DNA of 64,000 nt. Origin: CAWGHZ01 sp963775315. Lineage in GTDB: Bacteria; Pseudomonadota; Alphaproteobacteria; MPNO01; DASWLB01. Below, in pieces: positions 43,014-51,277 of the stretch (positions are counted from its first letter, which is position 1; every line of letters begins with the position of its first letter). The notes under the pieces were generated by a model, which saw only the letters and a list, made by a program, of their open reading frames with translations, had not been told where the DNA came from and ran no database searches. The stretch covers positions 434,001 to 498,000 of the forward strand of contig CAVZIN010000009.1 in assembly GCA_963775315.1 (NCBI GenBank). Direction: 5' to 3'. The position numbers and the translations under genes are program-made.

Positions 43014-44168
43014 ATGGCCTCGGCGTCCGATCCCACCGCTCTCGTCCGCGAATCCGTGGCCCGGCTCTGCGGCCGGTTCCCCGGCGAATATTGGCGCGCG
43101 CTCGACCGGGAGCGTGCCTATCCCGCCGAATTCGTCGCCGCGATGACCGAGGCAGGGTTCCTGTCGGTGCTGATCCCCGAGGAATATGGCGGCGGCGGCG
43201 GCAACATCGCCCTGGCCGGTGCGATCCTGGAGGAAGTGCACCGATCGGGCGGCAACGGTGCCGCCTGCCACGCCCAGATGTACGTGATGGGCACGCTGCT
43301 GCGCCACGGCTCGGCGGCGCAGAAGGCGGCGTACCTGCCCGACATCGCCTCGGGCGCGCTCCGCCTCCAGGCGTTCGGCGTCACCGAGCCGACCAGTGGC
43401 ACCGACACGCTCGGCCTCACGACCACGGCGCGGCGCGACGGCGACAGCTACGTCATCTCCGGCCAGAAGGTGTTCACCTCGCGCGCCGAGCATTCCGACC
43501 TGATGCTGCTGCTCGCCCGCACCGCGCCCGCGGGCAAGGCGCGGACCCACGGGCTCTCGGTGTTCCTGGTCGATCTGCGCGAGGCGCGCGGCAACGGGCT
43601 CGAGATCCGCCCGCTCCGCACCATGATCAACCACGCCACCACCGAGATCTTCATGGACGGGCTCCGCGTGCCCGCCGACAGCCTGGTCGGCGAAGAGGGC
43701 AAGGGCTTCCGCTACGTGCTCGACGGGATGAACGCCGAGCGCATCCTGATCGCATCGGAATGCCTGGGCGACGCGCGCTGGTTCATCGGCCGCGCCAGCA
43801 ACTACGCGAAGGAGCGGGTGGTGTTCGGCGCGCCGATCGGGCGGAACCAGGGGGTGCAGTTCCCGATCGCGGAGGCCTATGCCAAGACGGAGGCGGCGGC
43901 GCTGATGGTTGCCAAGGCCGCCGCCCTGTTCGATTCCGGCGAAGGGTGCGGCGCCGAGGCCAACATGGCGAAGCTCCTGGCCTCGGAGGCGTCGTGGCAG
44001 GCGGGCGACACCTGCCTCCAGACCTTCGGCGGGTTCGGCTTCGCCGAGGAGTACGACGTCGAGCGCAAGTTCCGCGAGACGCGGCTTTACCGGACCGCGC
44101 CGATCTCGACCAACCTGATCCTCGCCTACATCGCCGAGCACGTGCTCGGCCTGCCCCGGTCGTATTGA
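43014..44168 (+). CDS. Acyl-CoA dehydrogenase family protein
   Basis: A flavoprotein of about 384 residues that would introduce a C2-C3 double bond into an acyl-CoA. The three-domain ACAD layout is clear: helical N-terminus with IPEEYGGGGGN, the FAD/substrate segment FGVTEPTSGTDTLGLTTTA near 125-145, VISGQKVFTSRAEHSDLM, and the C-terminal helical domain with QTFGGFGFAEEYDVERKFRETRLYRTAPISTN. Where most members have YEGTSEIQ with the catalytic glutamate, this reads RTAPISTN, so the base must lie elsewhere or the chemistry differs. The ATG at 43014 is preferred over a GTG at 42954. First gene of the catabolic run. Confidence 0.88.
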   Translation: MASASDPTALVRESVARLCGRFPGEYWRALDRERAYPAEFVAAMTEAGFLSVLIPEEYGGGGGNIALAGAILEEVHRSGGNGAACHAQMYVMGTLLRHGSAAQKAAYLPDIASGALRLQAFGVTEPTSGTDTLGLTTTARRDGDSYVISGQKVFTSRAEHSDLMLLLARTAPAGKARTHGLSVFLVDLREARGNGLEIRPLRTMINHATTEIFMDGLRVPADSLVGEEGKGFRYVLDGMNAERILIASECLGDARWFIGRASNYAKERVVFGAPIGRNQGVQFPIAEAYAKTEAAALMVAKAAALFDSGEGCGAEANMAKLLASEASWQAGDTCLQTFGGFGFAEEYDVERKFRETRLYRTAPISTNLILAYIAEHVLGLPRSY

Positions 44169-44209
44169 GGGGGCGAAAGATGCCGCGCCGTGCGATCCGG
44201 ATTGACCTT

Positions 44210-44260
44210 GTAGGGGCGGGTCTTCTACCTGCCCTGCGCCGGTCGGGGACCGGCCCCTAA
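44210..44260. repeat. Short extragenic palindromic repeat (family D, copy 1)
   Basis: GTAGGGGCGGGTC faces GGACCGGCCCCTA across a GC-rich spacer in the 123 bp gap between the acyl-CoA dehydrogenase and the cupin gene. A shorter inverted copy, AGGGGCCGGTCTCCGAC then CCGCCCCTAC, occurs at 48244-48272. Confidence 0.6.
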
Positions 44261-44291
44261 GTTTGAACGTTCGCGACCGAAGGATATCGCC

Positions 44292-44768
44292 ATGACCGAC
44301 CCCAAGCCGCCCGCCTTCGACCCCATGCGGATCGTGCCACTGACCGGCACGCGCTACCCCGACCGCTACAAGGGAAAGGTGGCCTCGCGCCAGCGCCGCG
44401 TGCTGGGCGATCCGCACGGTCTCACCCAGTTCGGCGTGAACCTGACCACCATTCCGCCCGGCGGCTGGTCGGCGCAACTCCACTGGCACAAGCGCGAGGA
44501 CGAGTTCATCTACGTGGTTGCGGGCGAATTCACGCTGGTCATGGAGGATGGCGAGCAGGTGCTCGGCCCCGGCATGGCCGCCTGCTTCGCCGCCGGCGTC
44601 GCCAACGGCCATAGGCTGGAGAACCGCACCGACCGCGACGCGACCTACCTGGAGGTCGGCACCCGCGACCCGAAGGAGGAGGTGACCTATCCCGGCATCG
44701 ACATGCGGCTCGAACCGACGCCGGACGGCGGCCGCCACTTCGTCAACCTGAAGGGCGAGCCGTATTAG
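44292..44768 (+). CDS. Cupin domain protein
   Basis: A 158-residue single-domain cupin. The first cupin motif reads WSAQLHWHKREDEFIYVVAGEF (His-x-His...Glu), near residues 58-80, and the second GPGMAACFAAGVANGHRLEN with the last histidine. The metal triad is present (HWH, E, H). The C-terminus with TYLEVGTRDPKEEVTYPGIDM matches cupins found with aromatic or CoA-dependent catabolic genes. It may be a dioxygenase, an isomerase or a binding protein; the reaction is unknown. Confidence 0.85.
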   Translation: MTDPKPPAFDPMRIVPLTGTRYPDRYKGKVASRQRRVLGDPHGLTQFGVNLTTIPPGGWSAQLHWHKREDEFIYVVAGEFTLVMEDGEQVLGPGMAACFAAGVANGHRLENRTDRDATYLEVGTRDPKEEVTYPGIDMRLEPTPDGGRHFVNLKGEPY

Positions 44769-44803
44769 ATGGGCGGGACGGGCACGGACGTCGGAACGCC
44801 TCT

Positions 44804-44867
44804 CCTCCTTCGTCAGGCTCAGGATGAGGATTTGCGTTTTCGGCCTCACCCTGAGCTTGTCGAAGGG
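44804..44867. repeat. Inverted extragenic repeat (family C)
   Basis: CTTCGTCAGGCTCAGGATGAGG (here split by mismatches) faces CCTCACCCTGAGCTTGTCGAAG, a palindrome type common in alphaproteobacterial intergenic DNA. It occupies most of the gap between the cupin and CoA-transferase genes. Confidence 0.65.
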
Positions 44868-44890
44868 CGAGGCCGCCGCGCGGTTTGAAC

Positions 44891-46042
44891 GTGGCGAGCT
44901 TGCCCCTCAGCGGCATCCTGGTCATCGCGCTGGAGCAGGCGGTGGCGGCGCCGTTCTGCAGCTCGCGCCTCGCCGACGCGGGGGCGCGCGTCATCAAGAT
45001 CGAGCGGCCGGAGGGCGATTTCGCCCGTTTCTACGACAGGGCAGTTAAGGGCGAGGCGAGCTATTTCGTCTGGCTCAACCGCGGCAAGGAATCGATCGCA
45101 CTCGACATCAAAGACGCGGACGACCGCGCGCTGCTCTCCCGCATGATCGCGCGCGCCGACGTGTTCGTTCAGAACCTGGCGCCCGGCGCGGCCGCGCGGG
45201 CGGGCTTCGAATCGGACGCGCTGCGCGCCGTGAACCCGCGCCTCGTCACCTGCGACATCACCGGCTACGGCGAGGACGGGCCTTATGCCGCGATGAAGGC
45301 CTACGACCTGCTGGTCCAGGCGGAGTCGGGCCTCGCCGCGATCACCGGTGGGCCGGAGGCGCCGGCGCGGGTCGGCGTCTCGGTCTGCGACATCGCCTGC
45401 GGGCTCTACGCCCACGCCGCGATCCTCGAGGCCCTGATCGCACGTGGCGCGACGGGCGAAGGGCGCGCCCTCGCCGTCTCGCTGTTCGACGCGATGGCCG
45501 ACTGGATGAACGTGCCGCTGCTCACCTACGACTATTCGGGAAAGGCGCCGGCGCGGGTCGGGCTGCGCCATCCGACCATCCATCCCTACCGCGCCTACCG
45601 GGCGAAGGACGGGACGAGCCTCCTGATCTCGATCCAGAACGAGCGCGAGTTCGCCGCGTTCTGCGCCGATGTGCTGGGCCGGCCCGAGCTCGCCGCCGAC
45701 CCGCGCTTTTGCTCGAACGTCGCGCGCTGCGCCAACGAGCCGGCGCTCGACGCCATGATCGAGGCCGCGTTCGGCGCGCTCGACGGGGCGGCGCTGAAGG
45801 CGAAGCTCGCGGCCGCCCGCATCGCCTACGGCGAGGTGAATGAGGTGGCGGGACTGTCGCGCCACCCCGCCCTCCGCCGGGTCGAAGTGGGCTCGCCCGC
45901 CGGCCCGGTACGGATGGCGGCGCCGGCGGCGCGCGACCGCGACCACCCGCGTGCCCTCGGGCCGGTCCCCGCCCTCGACCAGCACGGCGACGCGATCCGG
46001 AAGGAGTTCGCCGCGTTGCCGGGGCGCGGCGAGGTGGGCTAG
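44891..46042 (+). CDS. CaiB/BaiF family CoA-transferase
   Basis: A class III CoA-transferase of about 383 residues that moves CoA between carboxylic acids. Signatures are LPLSGILVIALEQAVAAPFCSSRLADAGARVIKIERPEGDFAR at the N-terminus (only the pattern is cited as evidence), SIALDIKD near 70, VFVQNLAPGAAARAGF, CDITGYGEDGPY, and VGVSVCDIACGLYA with the catalytic-type aspartate near residue 167. The start is GTG 44891; TTG 44885 is possible. It is probably the activation step for the pathway encoded by the surrounding genes. Confidence 0.87.
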   Translation: MASLPLSGILVIALEQAVAAPFCSSRLADAGARVIKIERPEGDFARFYDRAVKGEASYFVWLNRGKESIALDIKDADDRALLSRMIARADVFVQNLAPGAAARAGFESDALRAVNPRLVTCDITGYGEDGPYAAMKAYDLLVQAESGLAAITGGPEAPARVGVSVCDIACGLYAHAAILEALIARGATGEGRALAVSLFDAMADWMNVPLLTYDYSGKAPARVGLRHPTIHPYRAYRAKDGTSLLISIQNEREFAAFCADVLGRPELAADPRFCSNVARCANEPALDAMIEAAFGALDGAALKAKLAAARIAYGEVNEVAGLSRHPALRRVEVGSPAGPVRMAAPAARDRDHPRALGPVPALDQHGDAIRKEFAALPGRGEVG

Positions 46043-46062
46043 TCTTCGTGCCGGGAGGATCC

Positions 46063-46938
46063 ATGGCGTTCGCCGCTACGCCGCTGCACGAGGGCTTCGT
46101 CGCCGAGATTTCGGGCATCGATCTCGCGCGCCCGCTGGGCGCGGACGAGGTCGTCGCCCTGAAGCGGGCGATGGATGCCTACGCTGTCTGCATCTGGCAC
46201 GGCGCGGCGCCGCTACCCGGCGCGCCGCACATCGCGCTCAGCCGCCAGCTCGGCCCGGTGCAGGCGGGGCGCATCCTCAACGTCGCGGGCGAGCGGTTCC
46301 GCCTGCCAGAGCCCGAGATGATCGATGTCTCCAACCTCGACGCGGACGGCAACATCCTGCCCGACGGCGAGCGCGAGATGATTTTCCGGCGCGGCAACCA
46401 GCAGTGGCACACCGACGTGTCGTTCGCGCCGATCCGCGCGACCTACTCGCTGCTCTCGGCGCACGAGTTGCCGCCCGGCGGCGGGCCGCCGACCGAGTTC
46501 GCCGACATGCGCGCGGCCTATGACGCGCTGCCGGACGCGACGAAGGCGCGCCTCGCGGGCCTCGTCGCCGAGCATTCGGTGTGGCATTCGCGCCAGCTCG
46601 CCGGCTACCCGGAGCCGACCGAGTCCGAGCTCCGCTCGCGCCCGCCTGCCCACCACGCGCTGGTCCACGTCCATCCGACGTCGGGCCGCAAGTCGCTCTA
46701 CCTCGCCTCGCACGCCTCGCACATCGTGGGGATGGACCGGGACGAGGGGCGCGCCCTGCTCGCCGAACTGACCGCCCACGCCACCCGACCGGCGTTCGTG
46801 CATCGCCACGACTGGCGCGTCGGCGACCTGGTGATCTGGGACAACCTCGCGACCATGCACCGCGCCTTGCCCTTCGCCGACACCGTGCATCGCCGCGACC
46901 TGCGCCGCACCACCTGCCGCGAGCGCGCGACCGCCTGA
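46063..46938 (+). CDS. TauD/TfdA family 2-oxoglutarate-dependent dioxygenase
   Basis: A 291-residue Fe(II)/2-oxoglutarate oxygenase. The ATG at 46063 follows GGGAGGA. The iron ligands are seen as the HxD pair in QQWHTDVSFAPI (near residues 111-113) and the distal histidine in NLATMHRALPF (near 267), followed by the 2-oxoglutarate-binding arginine in RRDLRRTT. The N-terminal FVAEISGIDLARPLGADE is standard for the TfdA group. Members hydroxylate sulfonates, phenoxyacetates or related acids with succinate and CO2 as by-products. The substrate is not assignable. Confidence 0.9.
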   Translation: MAFAATPLHEGFVAEISGIDLARPLGADEVVALKRAMDAYAVCIWHGAAPLPGAPHIALSRQLGPVQAGRILNVAGERFRLPEPEMIDVSNLDADGNILPDGEREMIFRRGNQQWHTDVSFAPIRATYSLLSAHELPPGGGPPTEFADMRAAYDALPDATKARLAGLVAEHSVWHSRQLAGYPEPTESELRSRPPAHHALVHVHPTSGRKSLYLASHASHIVGMDRDEGRALLAELTAHATRPAFVHRHDWRVGDLVIWDNLATMHRALPFADTVHRRDLRRTTCRERATA

Positions 46939-46969
46939 ACCAACGAACCGTATCCTGGGGAGAACGTCC

Positions 46970-48220
46970 ATGACCGGCCAGTCGATGAGCGCCAAGACCG
47001 AACGGCTGATGAAACGCTGGGGCGAGCAACGCTGGATCCTCGATGCCGTGATCGCGACCATCGGCGTCGAATGGGACCAGGCGCGCCTCGCCTACATGAG
47101 CGCGCCGGGTGGGCCCGAGGCCGTGGCCGAGTTCCGCCGCGTCGGTGCCCAGATCAAGAAGGCCGCCGACATCGACCGCGCCTTCGTCAAGGCGGCCCGC
47201 TTCCGGGAGGCCAAGGCGGTGCAATACGAGGAAGCCGGCCGCCTCGTCTCCGCCGGCGAGCAGTACTTCATCGCCCAGCTCCTGTGGGCGACGGCGCGCT
47301 GGCCGATCTTCGAGATCAACAAGCCGCTCATCGAGATGGAGGAGCGGATGAACCACTGCTACGCGCGCTACATCAAGTACGCCGACCATCCGATCGAGCG
47401 GGTCGAAATCCCGCTCGGCAACAAGGCGATGCCGGCCTATCTGCACCTGCCGCGGAAGCCGAAGGCGGGCGAGAAGTTCCCCTGCATCCTCTACATAGAC
47501 GGGATGGACGGCTGCAAGGAGATGATGGTCTCGATGTACGGCGATTCGGCGCTGGAGCGCGGCTTCGCCGTCCTCGCCATCGACGGGCCGGGCCAGGGCG
47601 AATGCTGCACCATCCCGATCCATGTCACCGCGCGCAACCACGGCGACGGCGGCACGGCGGCGGTCGACTTCCTCGCCAAGCGGCCGGAGATCGACGCCGA
47701 CCGCATCTGCGTCCGCGGCGTCTCGATGGGCACCTATTTCGCGCCCAACGCGGCCGCGGCGCTCGGCGACCGGATCAAGGGGCTCGCCATCATGGGCGTC
47801 TGCCAGGAGCCCGGCATGAACACGATCTTCAACATGGCCTCGCCCAGCTTCAAGCTGCGCTACATGTTCATGGCCGGCATCGAAGACGAGGCCAAGTTCG
47901 ACAAGTTCGCCGAGGATTTCGACCTGCGCCCGATCGCCGACAAGATCAAATGCCCCTACCTCTGCCTGATGGGCGAGGACGACCAGCTCTCGCCGATCGA
48001 GTTCAGCCACGATTTCTACGACCGGCTGAGCGTGCCGAAGAAGCTCGTCACCTATGAAGGCGCGGTGCACGGCGTGGCCGGCAGCCAGTCGGCTGCCATG
48101 GGCGAGAACCCGAACAATCTGGTCCTCGATTGGATGGCCGACCGCTTCGCCGGCAAGCCGATGAGGAACGAGAAGGTGTTCATCGACCAGACCGGTCGCC
48201 AGACCGTCACACCGGCCTGA
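46970..48220 (+). CDS. Alpha/beta hydrolase (DHPON hydrolase/FrsA-like)
   Basis: A 416-residue alpha/beta hydrolase with an N-terminal helical lid of about 130 residues, as in 2,6-dihydroxypseudooxynicotine hydrolase and related carbon-carbon or ester hydrolases. The core begins near HLPRKPKAGEKFPCILYIDGMDG. The nucleophile elbow is GVSMGTYFAPN (serine near residue 248). The acid is probably in LMGEDDQLSP, and the histidine in EGAVHGVAG near 365. It starts 31 bp after the TauD gene. Substrate unknown; cleavage of a ring-fission or diketone product fits the cluster. Confidence 0.82.
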   Translation: MTGQSMSAKTERLMKRWGEQRWILDAVIATIGVEWDQARLAYMSAPGGPEAVAEFRRVGAQIKKAADIDRAFVKAARFREAKAVQYEEAGRLVSAGEQYFIAQLLWATARWPIFEINKPLIEMEERMNHCYARYIKYADHPIERVEIPLGNKAMPAYLHLPRKPKAGEKFPCILYIDGMDGCKEMMVSMYGDSALERGFAVLAIDGPGQGECCTIPIHVTARNHGDGGTAAVDFLAKRPEIDADRICVRGVSMGTYFAPNAAAALGDRIKGLAIMGVCQEPGMNTIFNMASPSFKLRYMFMAGIEDEAKFDKFAEDFDLRPIADKIKCPYLCLMGEDDQLSPIEFSHDFYDRLSVPKKLVTYEGAVHGVAGSQSAAMGENPNNLVLDWMADRFAGKPMRNEKVFIDQTGRQTVTPA

Positions 48221-48243
48221 ACGCGGCGCGCCGGCCCACCATT

Positions 48244-48272
48244 GCAGGGGCCGGTCTCCGACCCGCCCCTAC
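48244..48272. repeat. Short extragenic palindromic repeat (family D, copy 2)
   Basis: AGGGGCCGGTCTCCGAC followed by CCGCCCCTAC repeats, in inverted orientation, the unit at 44210-44260. It lies in the 80 bp gap between the hydrolase and the MaoC-type gene. Confidence 0.55.
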
Positions 48273-48300
48273 GGTGCTTGCGGCGTCGTGCGAGGAGATC

Positions 48301-49134
48301 ATGGACTACGAATCCCACGTCGGCAGGACGCAGACGACCGAAGGGGTGGTGACCGCCGCGCAGGCGGACGTGCTGGCGGCGACGCTCGACCGGGACGAGC
48401 CGCGGCTCAAGAACGGCGACGCCATCCCACCCGGCTGGCACTGGATCTACTTTCCGGAGGTCGTGCGGATGCGCGACGTCGGCCAGGACGGGCACGCGCG
48501 CCACGGCGACTTCTTCCCCGAACTGCCGTTCAAGCGGCGCATGTGGGCGCAGAACCGGATGCGCTTCCTGGCGCCGATCCGGGTCGGCGAGCGCATCACG
48601 CGCACCGCGCGGATCGAGTCGGTCGCACCCAAGACCGGCGCCACCGGGCCGCTGATCTTCGTCAACCTCGCGATCGAGATCGCCGGCCCGGCCGGCGTCG
48701 CAACCGAGGAGAAGATGACCTACGTCTTCCGCCCGCCGGCCGAAACCGCCGAGGCGGCGCCCGAGCCGCCGGCTTCACCCGCGGACGCCGAGTGGCGGCG
48801 CGCGATCGAGCCCTCGCCCGTGCTGCTGTTCCGCTTCTCGGCGCTCACCATGAACAGCCACCGCATCCACTACGACCTGCCCTACGTGACCCGGGAGGAG
48901 GGTTATCCCGGCCTCCTGGTCCATGGGCCGCTGATCCAGGTGCTGCTGGTCGACGGGTTGCGTCGCGCCCGGCCCGACGCCCGGATCGAAAGCGTCGCCG
49001 TGCGCGCCGTCTCGCCGCTTTACGGCGGCGAGCGGTTCGCGGTCTGCGGCAGGGTCCAGGGCAACCAGGCCCGGCTCTGGGCCGAGAACCCCGCCGGCCG
49101 GCTCGCCATGCAGGGCGAAGCGACGCTGGGATGA
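48301..49134 (+). CDS. MaoC/FAS1-like dehydratase (mesaconyl-CoA hydratase-like)
   Basis: A 277-residue double hot-dog protein; the ATG at 48301 follows GAGGAG. The N-terminal hot-dog half includes PPGWHWIYFPEVVRMRDVG, and the half-way linker is Ala/Pro-rich. The C-terminal half carries the hydratase active site FSALTMNSHRIHYDLPYVTREEGYPGLLVHGPL, with the catalytic H in SHRIHYD. This arrangement is that of mesaconyl-C4-CoA/3-methylfumaryl-CoA hydratases. Together with the CoA-transferase and acyl-CoA dehydrogenase it suggests breakdown of a branched or dicarboxylic acyl-CoA. The stop overlaps the next start (ATGA). Confidence 0.87.
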   Translation: MDYESHVGRTQTTEGVVTAAQADVLAATLDRDEPRLKNGDAIPPGWHWIYFPEVVRMRDVGQDGHARHGDFFPELPFKRRMWAQNRMRFLAPIRVGERITRTARIESVAPKTGATGPLIFVNLAIEIAGPAGVATEEKMTYVFRPPAETAEAAPEPPASPADAEWRRAIEPSPVLLFRFSALTMNSHRIHYDLPYVTREEGYPGLLVHGPLIQVLLVDGLRRARPDARIESVAVRAVSPLYGGERFAVCGRVQGNQARLWAENPAGRLAMQGEATLG

Positions 49135-50090
49135 AAGTCGACGTCCACGCGCACATCATGTCGGAGGCGCTGCACGACGCGGTGGCGCGGCTGCCGGGCG
49201 TCACCACCGTGCCGAACCTGTGGGGGGCGGCGCTGAAGCGCGGCGGCACGCATGTCGTCTCCTACAACACCGCCTGGTACGACCGCGACCATCCGATCCG
49301 CGAGATGGACGCCAAAGGCATCGACATGCGGCTTTTGTCGCTGACCTCGCCCTCGGTCTACATCTTCGCGCCGGAGAACCAGGCCGAGGTGGCGCGACGG
49401 GTGAACGACGAGACGATCCGCTTCTGTCAGGGCCGGACCGACCGGCTGCGCGCCCTGCCCTCGCTGCCGCTGGGCCACGTGGACGCCGCAATCGCCGAGC
49501 TCGACCGCGTCGCCGGCGCCGCGGAAGTCGCGGGCATCGCGATGGGATCGAACGCCGCGGGCGTGCCGCTGTCCGACCCGCGCTTCGAGCCGCTTTGGGC
49601 GCGGATCGACGCGCTGCGCATGCCGGTGGTCGAGCATCCGATGCACCCGACCTTCGCCGGCGAAATCCAGGACCGCAATCTCTCGGTCGTGCTTGGCTTC
49701 TGGTTCGACACCCAGCTCTGCGTCGCGCGGCTGATCCAGAACGGGGTGTTCGAGCGCTACCCGAACTTCCCGTTCGTGGTCGCGCATACCGGCTCCGGCC
49801 TCATCTCGGCGCTCGACCAACTCGACTGGGCGGCCGAGCGCTGGGCGACCGAGCTGCCCCACCCTGCCAGCCATTACGCGCGCAGGCTCTACTACGACAC
49901 CTGCGGCACTTACGCGCCCATGCTGATGGAAGCGGTGGAGGCGGTCGGCACCGGGCAAATCCTGTTCGGGACCGACTACCCCTATATCGACATCGACTTC
50001 GCCCACGTCGCCGGCCTGCCGATCGGGGCGGCGGACAAGGACGCGATCAACGGCGCGACCGCCACCCGCATCTTCGGCCTGGGCGGGTAG
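49131..50090 (+). CDS. Amidohydrolase family protein (ACMSD-like decarboxylase/hydrolase)
   Basis: A 319-residue amidohydrolase_2 protein. The metal-binding VHAHIM is at residues 4-9, the histidine of VVEHPMHP near 165, FVVAHTGSGLI near 215-225, and the catalytic aspartate in ILFGTDYPYIDID near 280. This set matches aminocarboxymuconate-semialdehyde decarboxylase and related non-oxidative decarboxylases. It is translationally coupled to the MaoC-type gene and ends the catabolic run, 9 bp from the convergent CBS gene. The substrate is unknown. Confidence 0.87.
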   Translation: MKVDVHAHIMSEALHDAVARLPGVTTVPNLWGAALKRGGTHVVSYNTAWYDRDHPIREMDAKGIDMRLLSLTSPSVYIFAPENQAEVARRVNDETIRFCQGRTDRLRALPSLPLGHVDAAIAELDRVAGAAEVAGIAMGSNAAGVPLSDPRFEPLWARIDALRMPVVEHPMHPTFAGEIQDRNLSVVLGFWFDTQLCVARLIQNGVFERYPNFPFVVAHTGSGLISALDQLDWAAERWATELPHPASHYARRLYYDTCGTYAPMLMEAVEAVGTGQILFGTDYPYIDIDFAHVAGLPIGAADKDAINGATATRIFGLGG

Positions 50091-50099
50091 ATCGCTCTC

Positions 50100-50786
50100 C
50101 TACAAATACGCGGGCAGTTCCGACCAGACGGCGCGGCGGTCGACGATGTTGCGCACGCCGGGCAGGTTCTCGATGGCGACGCGGGCGGCGTCCTTCTCCG
50201 CCTTCGAGCCGACGATGCCCCAGAGCTCGACCACCCCGTTGGCGACGATCACGTTGGTCGAATCGATGTAAGACCATTCCTTGCTGCGCAGCTCGGCGAT
50301 GATCGCCGCGCGCAGCCGCTCGTCATCGGCGGTGGCGGGCGACGGCGCCGCCCGCATCGCGGCGAGCCCGTGGATCAGGTTGGCGCGGCTCACGATGCCG
50401 ACCACCTTGCCGGCGCGCACCACCGGCACGCGCTTGATATGGCGCGTCTCGAGAAGCTCGGCCACGTCCGCGACGGGCGTGTCCTCGGCGACGCTGATCA
50501 CGTTGCGGGTCATCACGTCGCGCACATGCCGGCCGTGCGCCTTGATGTAGTCCTTCGCCTCGGTGTCCTCGTCGAACAGGCGGAGCCACCACGAACGCGG
50601 CGTACGTTCGGATGCCACATGACGCAGCAGATCGCCCTCGCTGACGATACCGACCAGCTTGCCGTCGCTGTCGACCACCGGCGCCGCGCTGACGCGGTGC
50701 TGCAGCAGCCGGTTTGCGAGATCGGCGACGGTCGTATCCGCCATCACCGCGACCACGCGCGTGGTCATCACGTCTTTCGCCTTCAT
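50100..50786 (-). CDS. CBS-pair and BON domain protein
   Basis: A 228-residue protein starting MKAKDVMTTRVVAVMADTTV at 50786, behind GAGGAGGGG. Two CBS domains (about 1-60 and 85-145, with SAAPVVDSDGKLVGIVSEGDLL and KRVPVVRAGKVVGIVSRANL) would bind adenine nucleotides. A C-terminal BON domain (about 160-225, NVIVANGVVELWGIVGSKAEKD) is usually linked to envelope or stress function. It is the last gene of a three-gene operon beginning at 51813 under a perfect FNR/FixK box, so induction under low oxygen is likely. Confidence 0.92.
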   Translation of the reverse strand: MKAKDVMTTRVVAVMADTTVADLANRLLQHRVSAAPVVDSDGKLVGIVSEGDLLRHVASERTPRSWWLRLFDEDTEAKDYIKAHGRHVRDVMTRNVISVAEDTPVADVAELLETRHIKRVPVVRAGKVVGIVSRANLIHGLAAMRAAPSPATADDERLRAAIIAELRSKEWSYIDSTNVIVANGVVELWGIVGSKAEKDAARVAIENLPGVRNIVDRRAVWSELPAYL

Positions 50787-50827
50787 GCGCCCCTCCTCTC
50801 CATCGGCCCGCGGCGCGGGCCGCGCGG

Positions 50828-51277
50828 TCACACCGCGAGATGGTCCTCGAGATGGCCGGCGAGCTCCGCCTCCGGCGTCTTGGTCAGGTCCTCGGCCAGC
50901 TCGGCCGACACGCGCTGGCGCACCCGATCGGGCAGCGCGTCGCGGAACTCGCCCAGCGCCCGTGGCGGCGCGATCACGATCAACCGGTCGTAATCGCCGC
51001 GCTTGGCGGCCTCGTCGAGCGAGGCGACCACGGTTTCGACGAACCGCCGGCCTTCCAGCCGGTGCGCGTCGGTGCGCGGCTCCATCGCATGGCGGCCGGT
51101 CGTCGCGCTCTCGTGGCTGCGGCCGGGCTTGTCGGCCATGATCTCGCGGTCGGGCGGCAGGTGCGTCTCGAGATCGTGCCCGCCGACGTGCTGCAGGCCC
51201 TTGCCCGGCCCGTCGTTCTCGTAGATGCGGGCGCGCTGGTGGTCGGCCACTACGATCCAGGTCACGGTCTTTTTCAC
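50828..51277 (-). CDS. Host attachment family protein (baeRF-like)
   Basis: A 149-residue protein of the family named for a requirement in attachment to host cells. It starts MKKTVTWIVVADHQRARIYEN, contains a central charged segment (GRSHESATTGRHAMEP), and ends with the conserved YDRLIVIAPPRALGEFRDALPD followed by an acidic helix. The fold is related to archaeo-eukaryotic release factor domains; the biochemical role is unsettled. Its start overlaps the stop of the preceding gene by 4 bp. Confidence 0.88.
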   Translation of the reverse strand: MKKTVTWIVVADHQRARIYENDGPGKGLQHVGGHDLETHLPPDREIMADKPGRSHESATTGRHAMEPRTDAHRLEGRRFVETVVASLDEAAKRGDYDRLIVIAPPRALGEFRDALPDRVRQRVSAELAEDLTKTPEAELAGHLEDHLAV

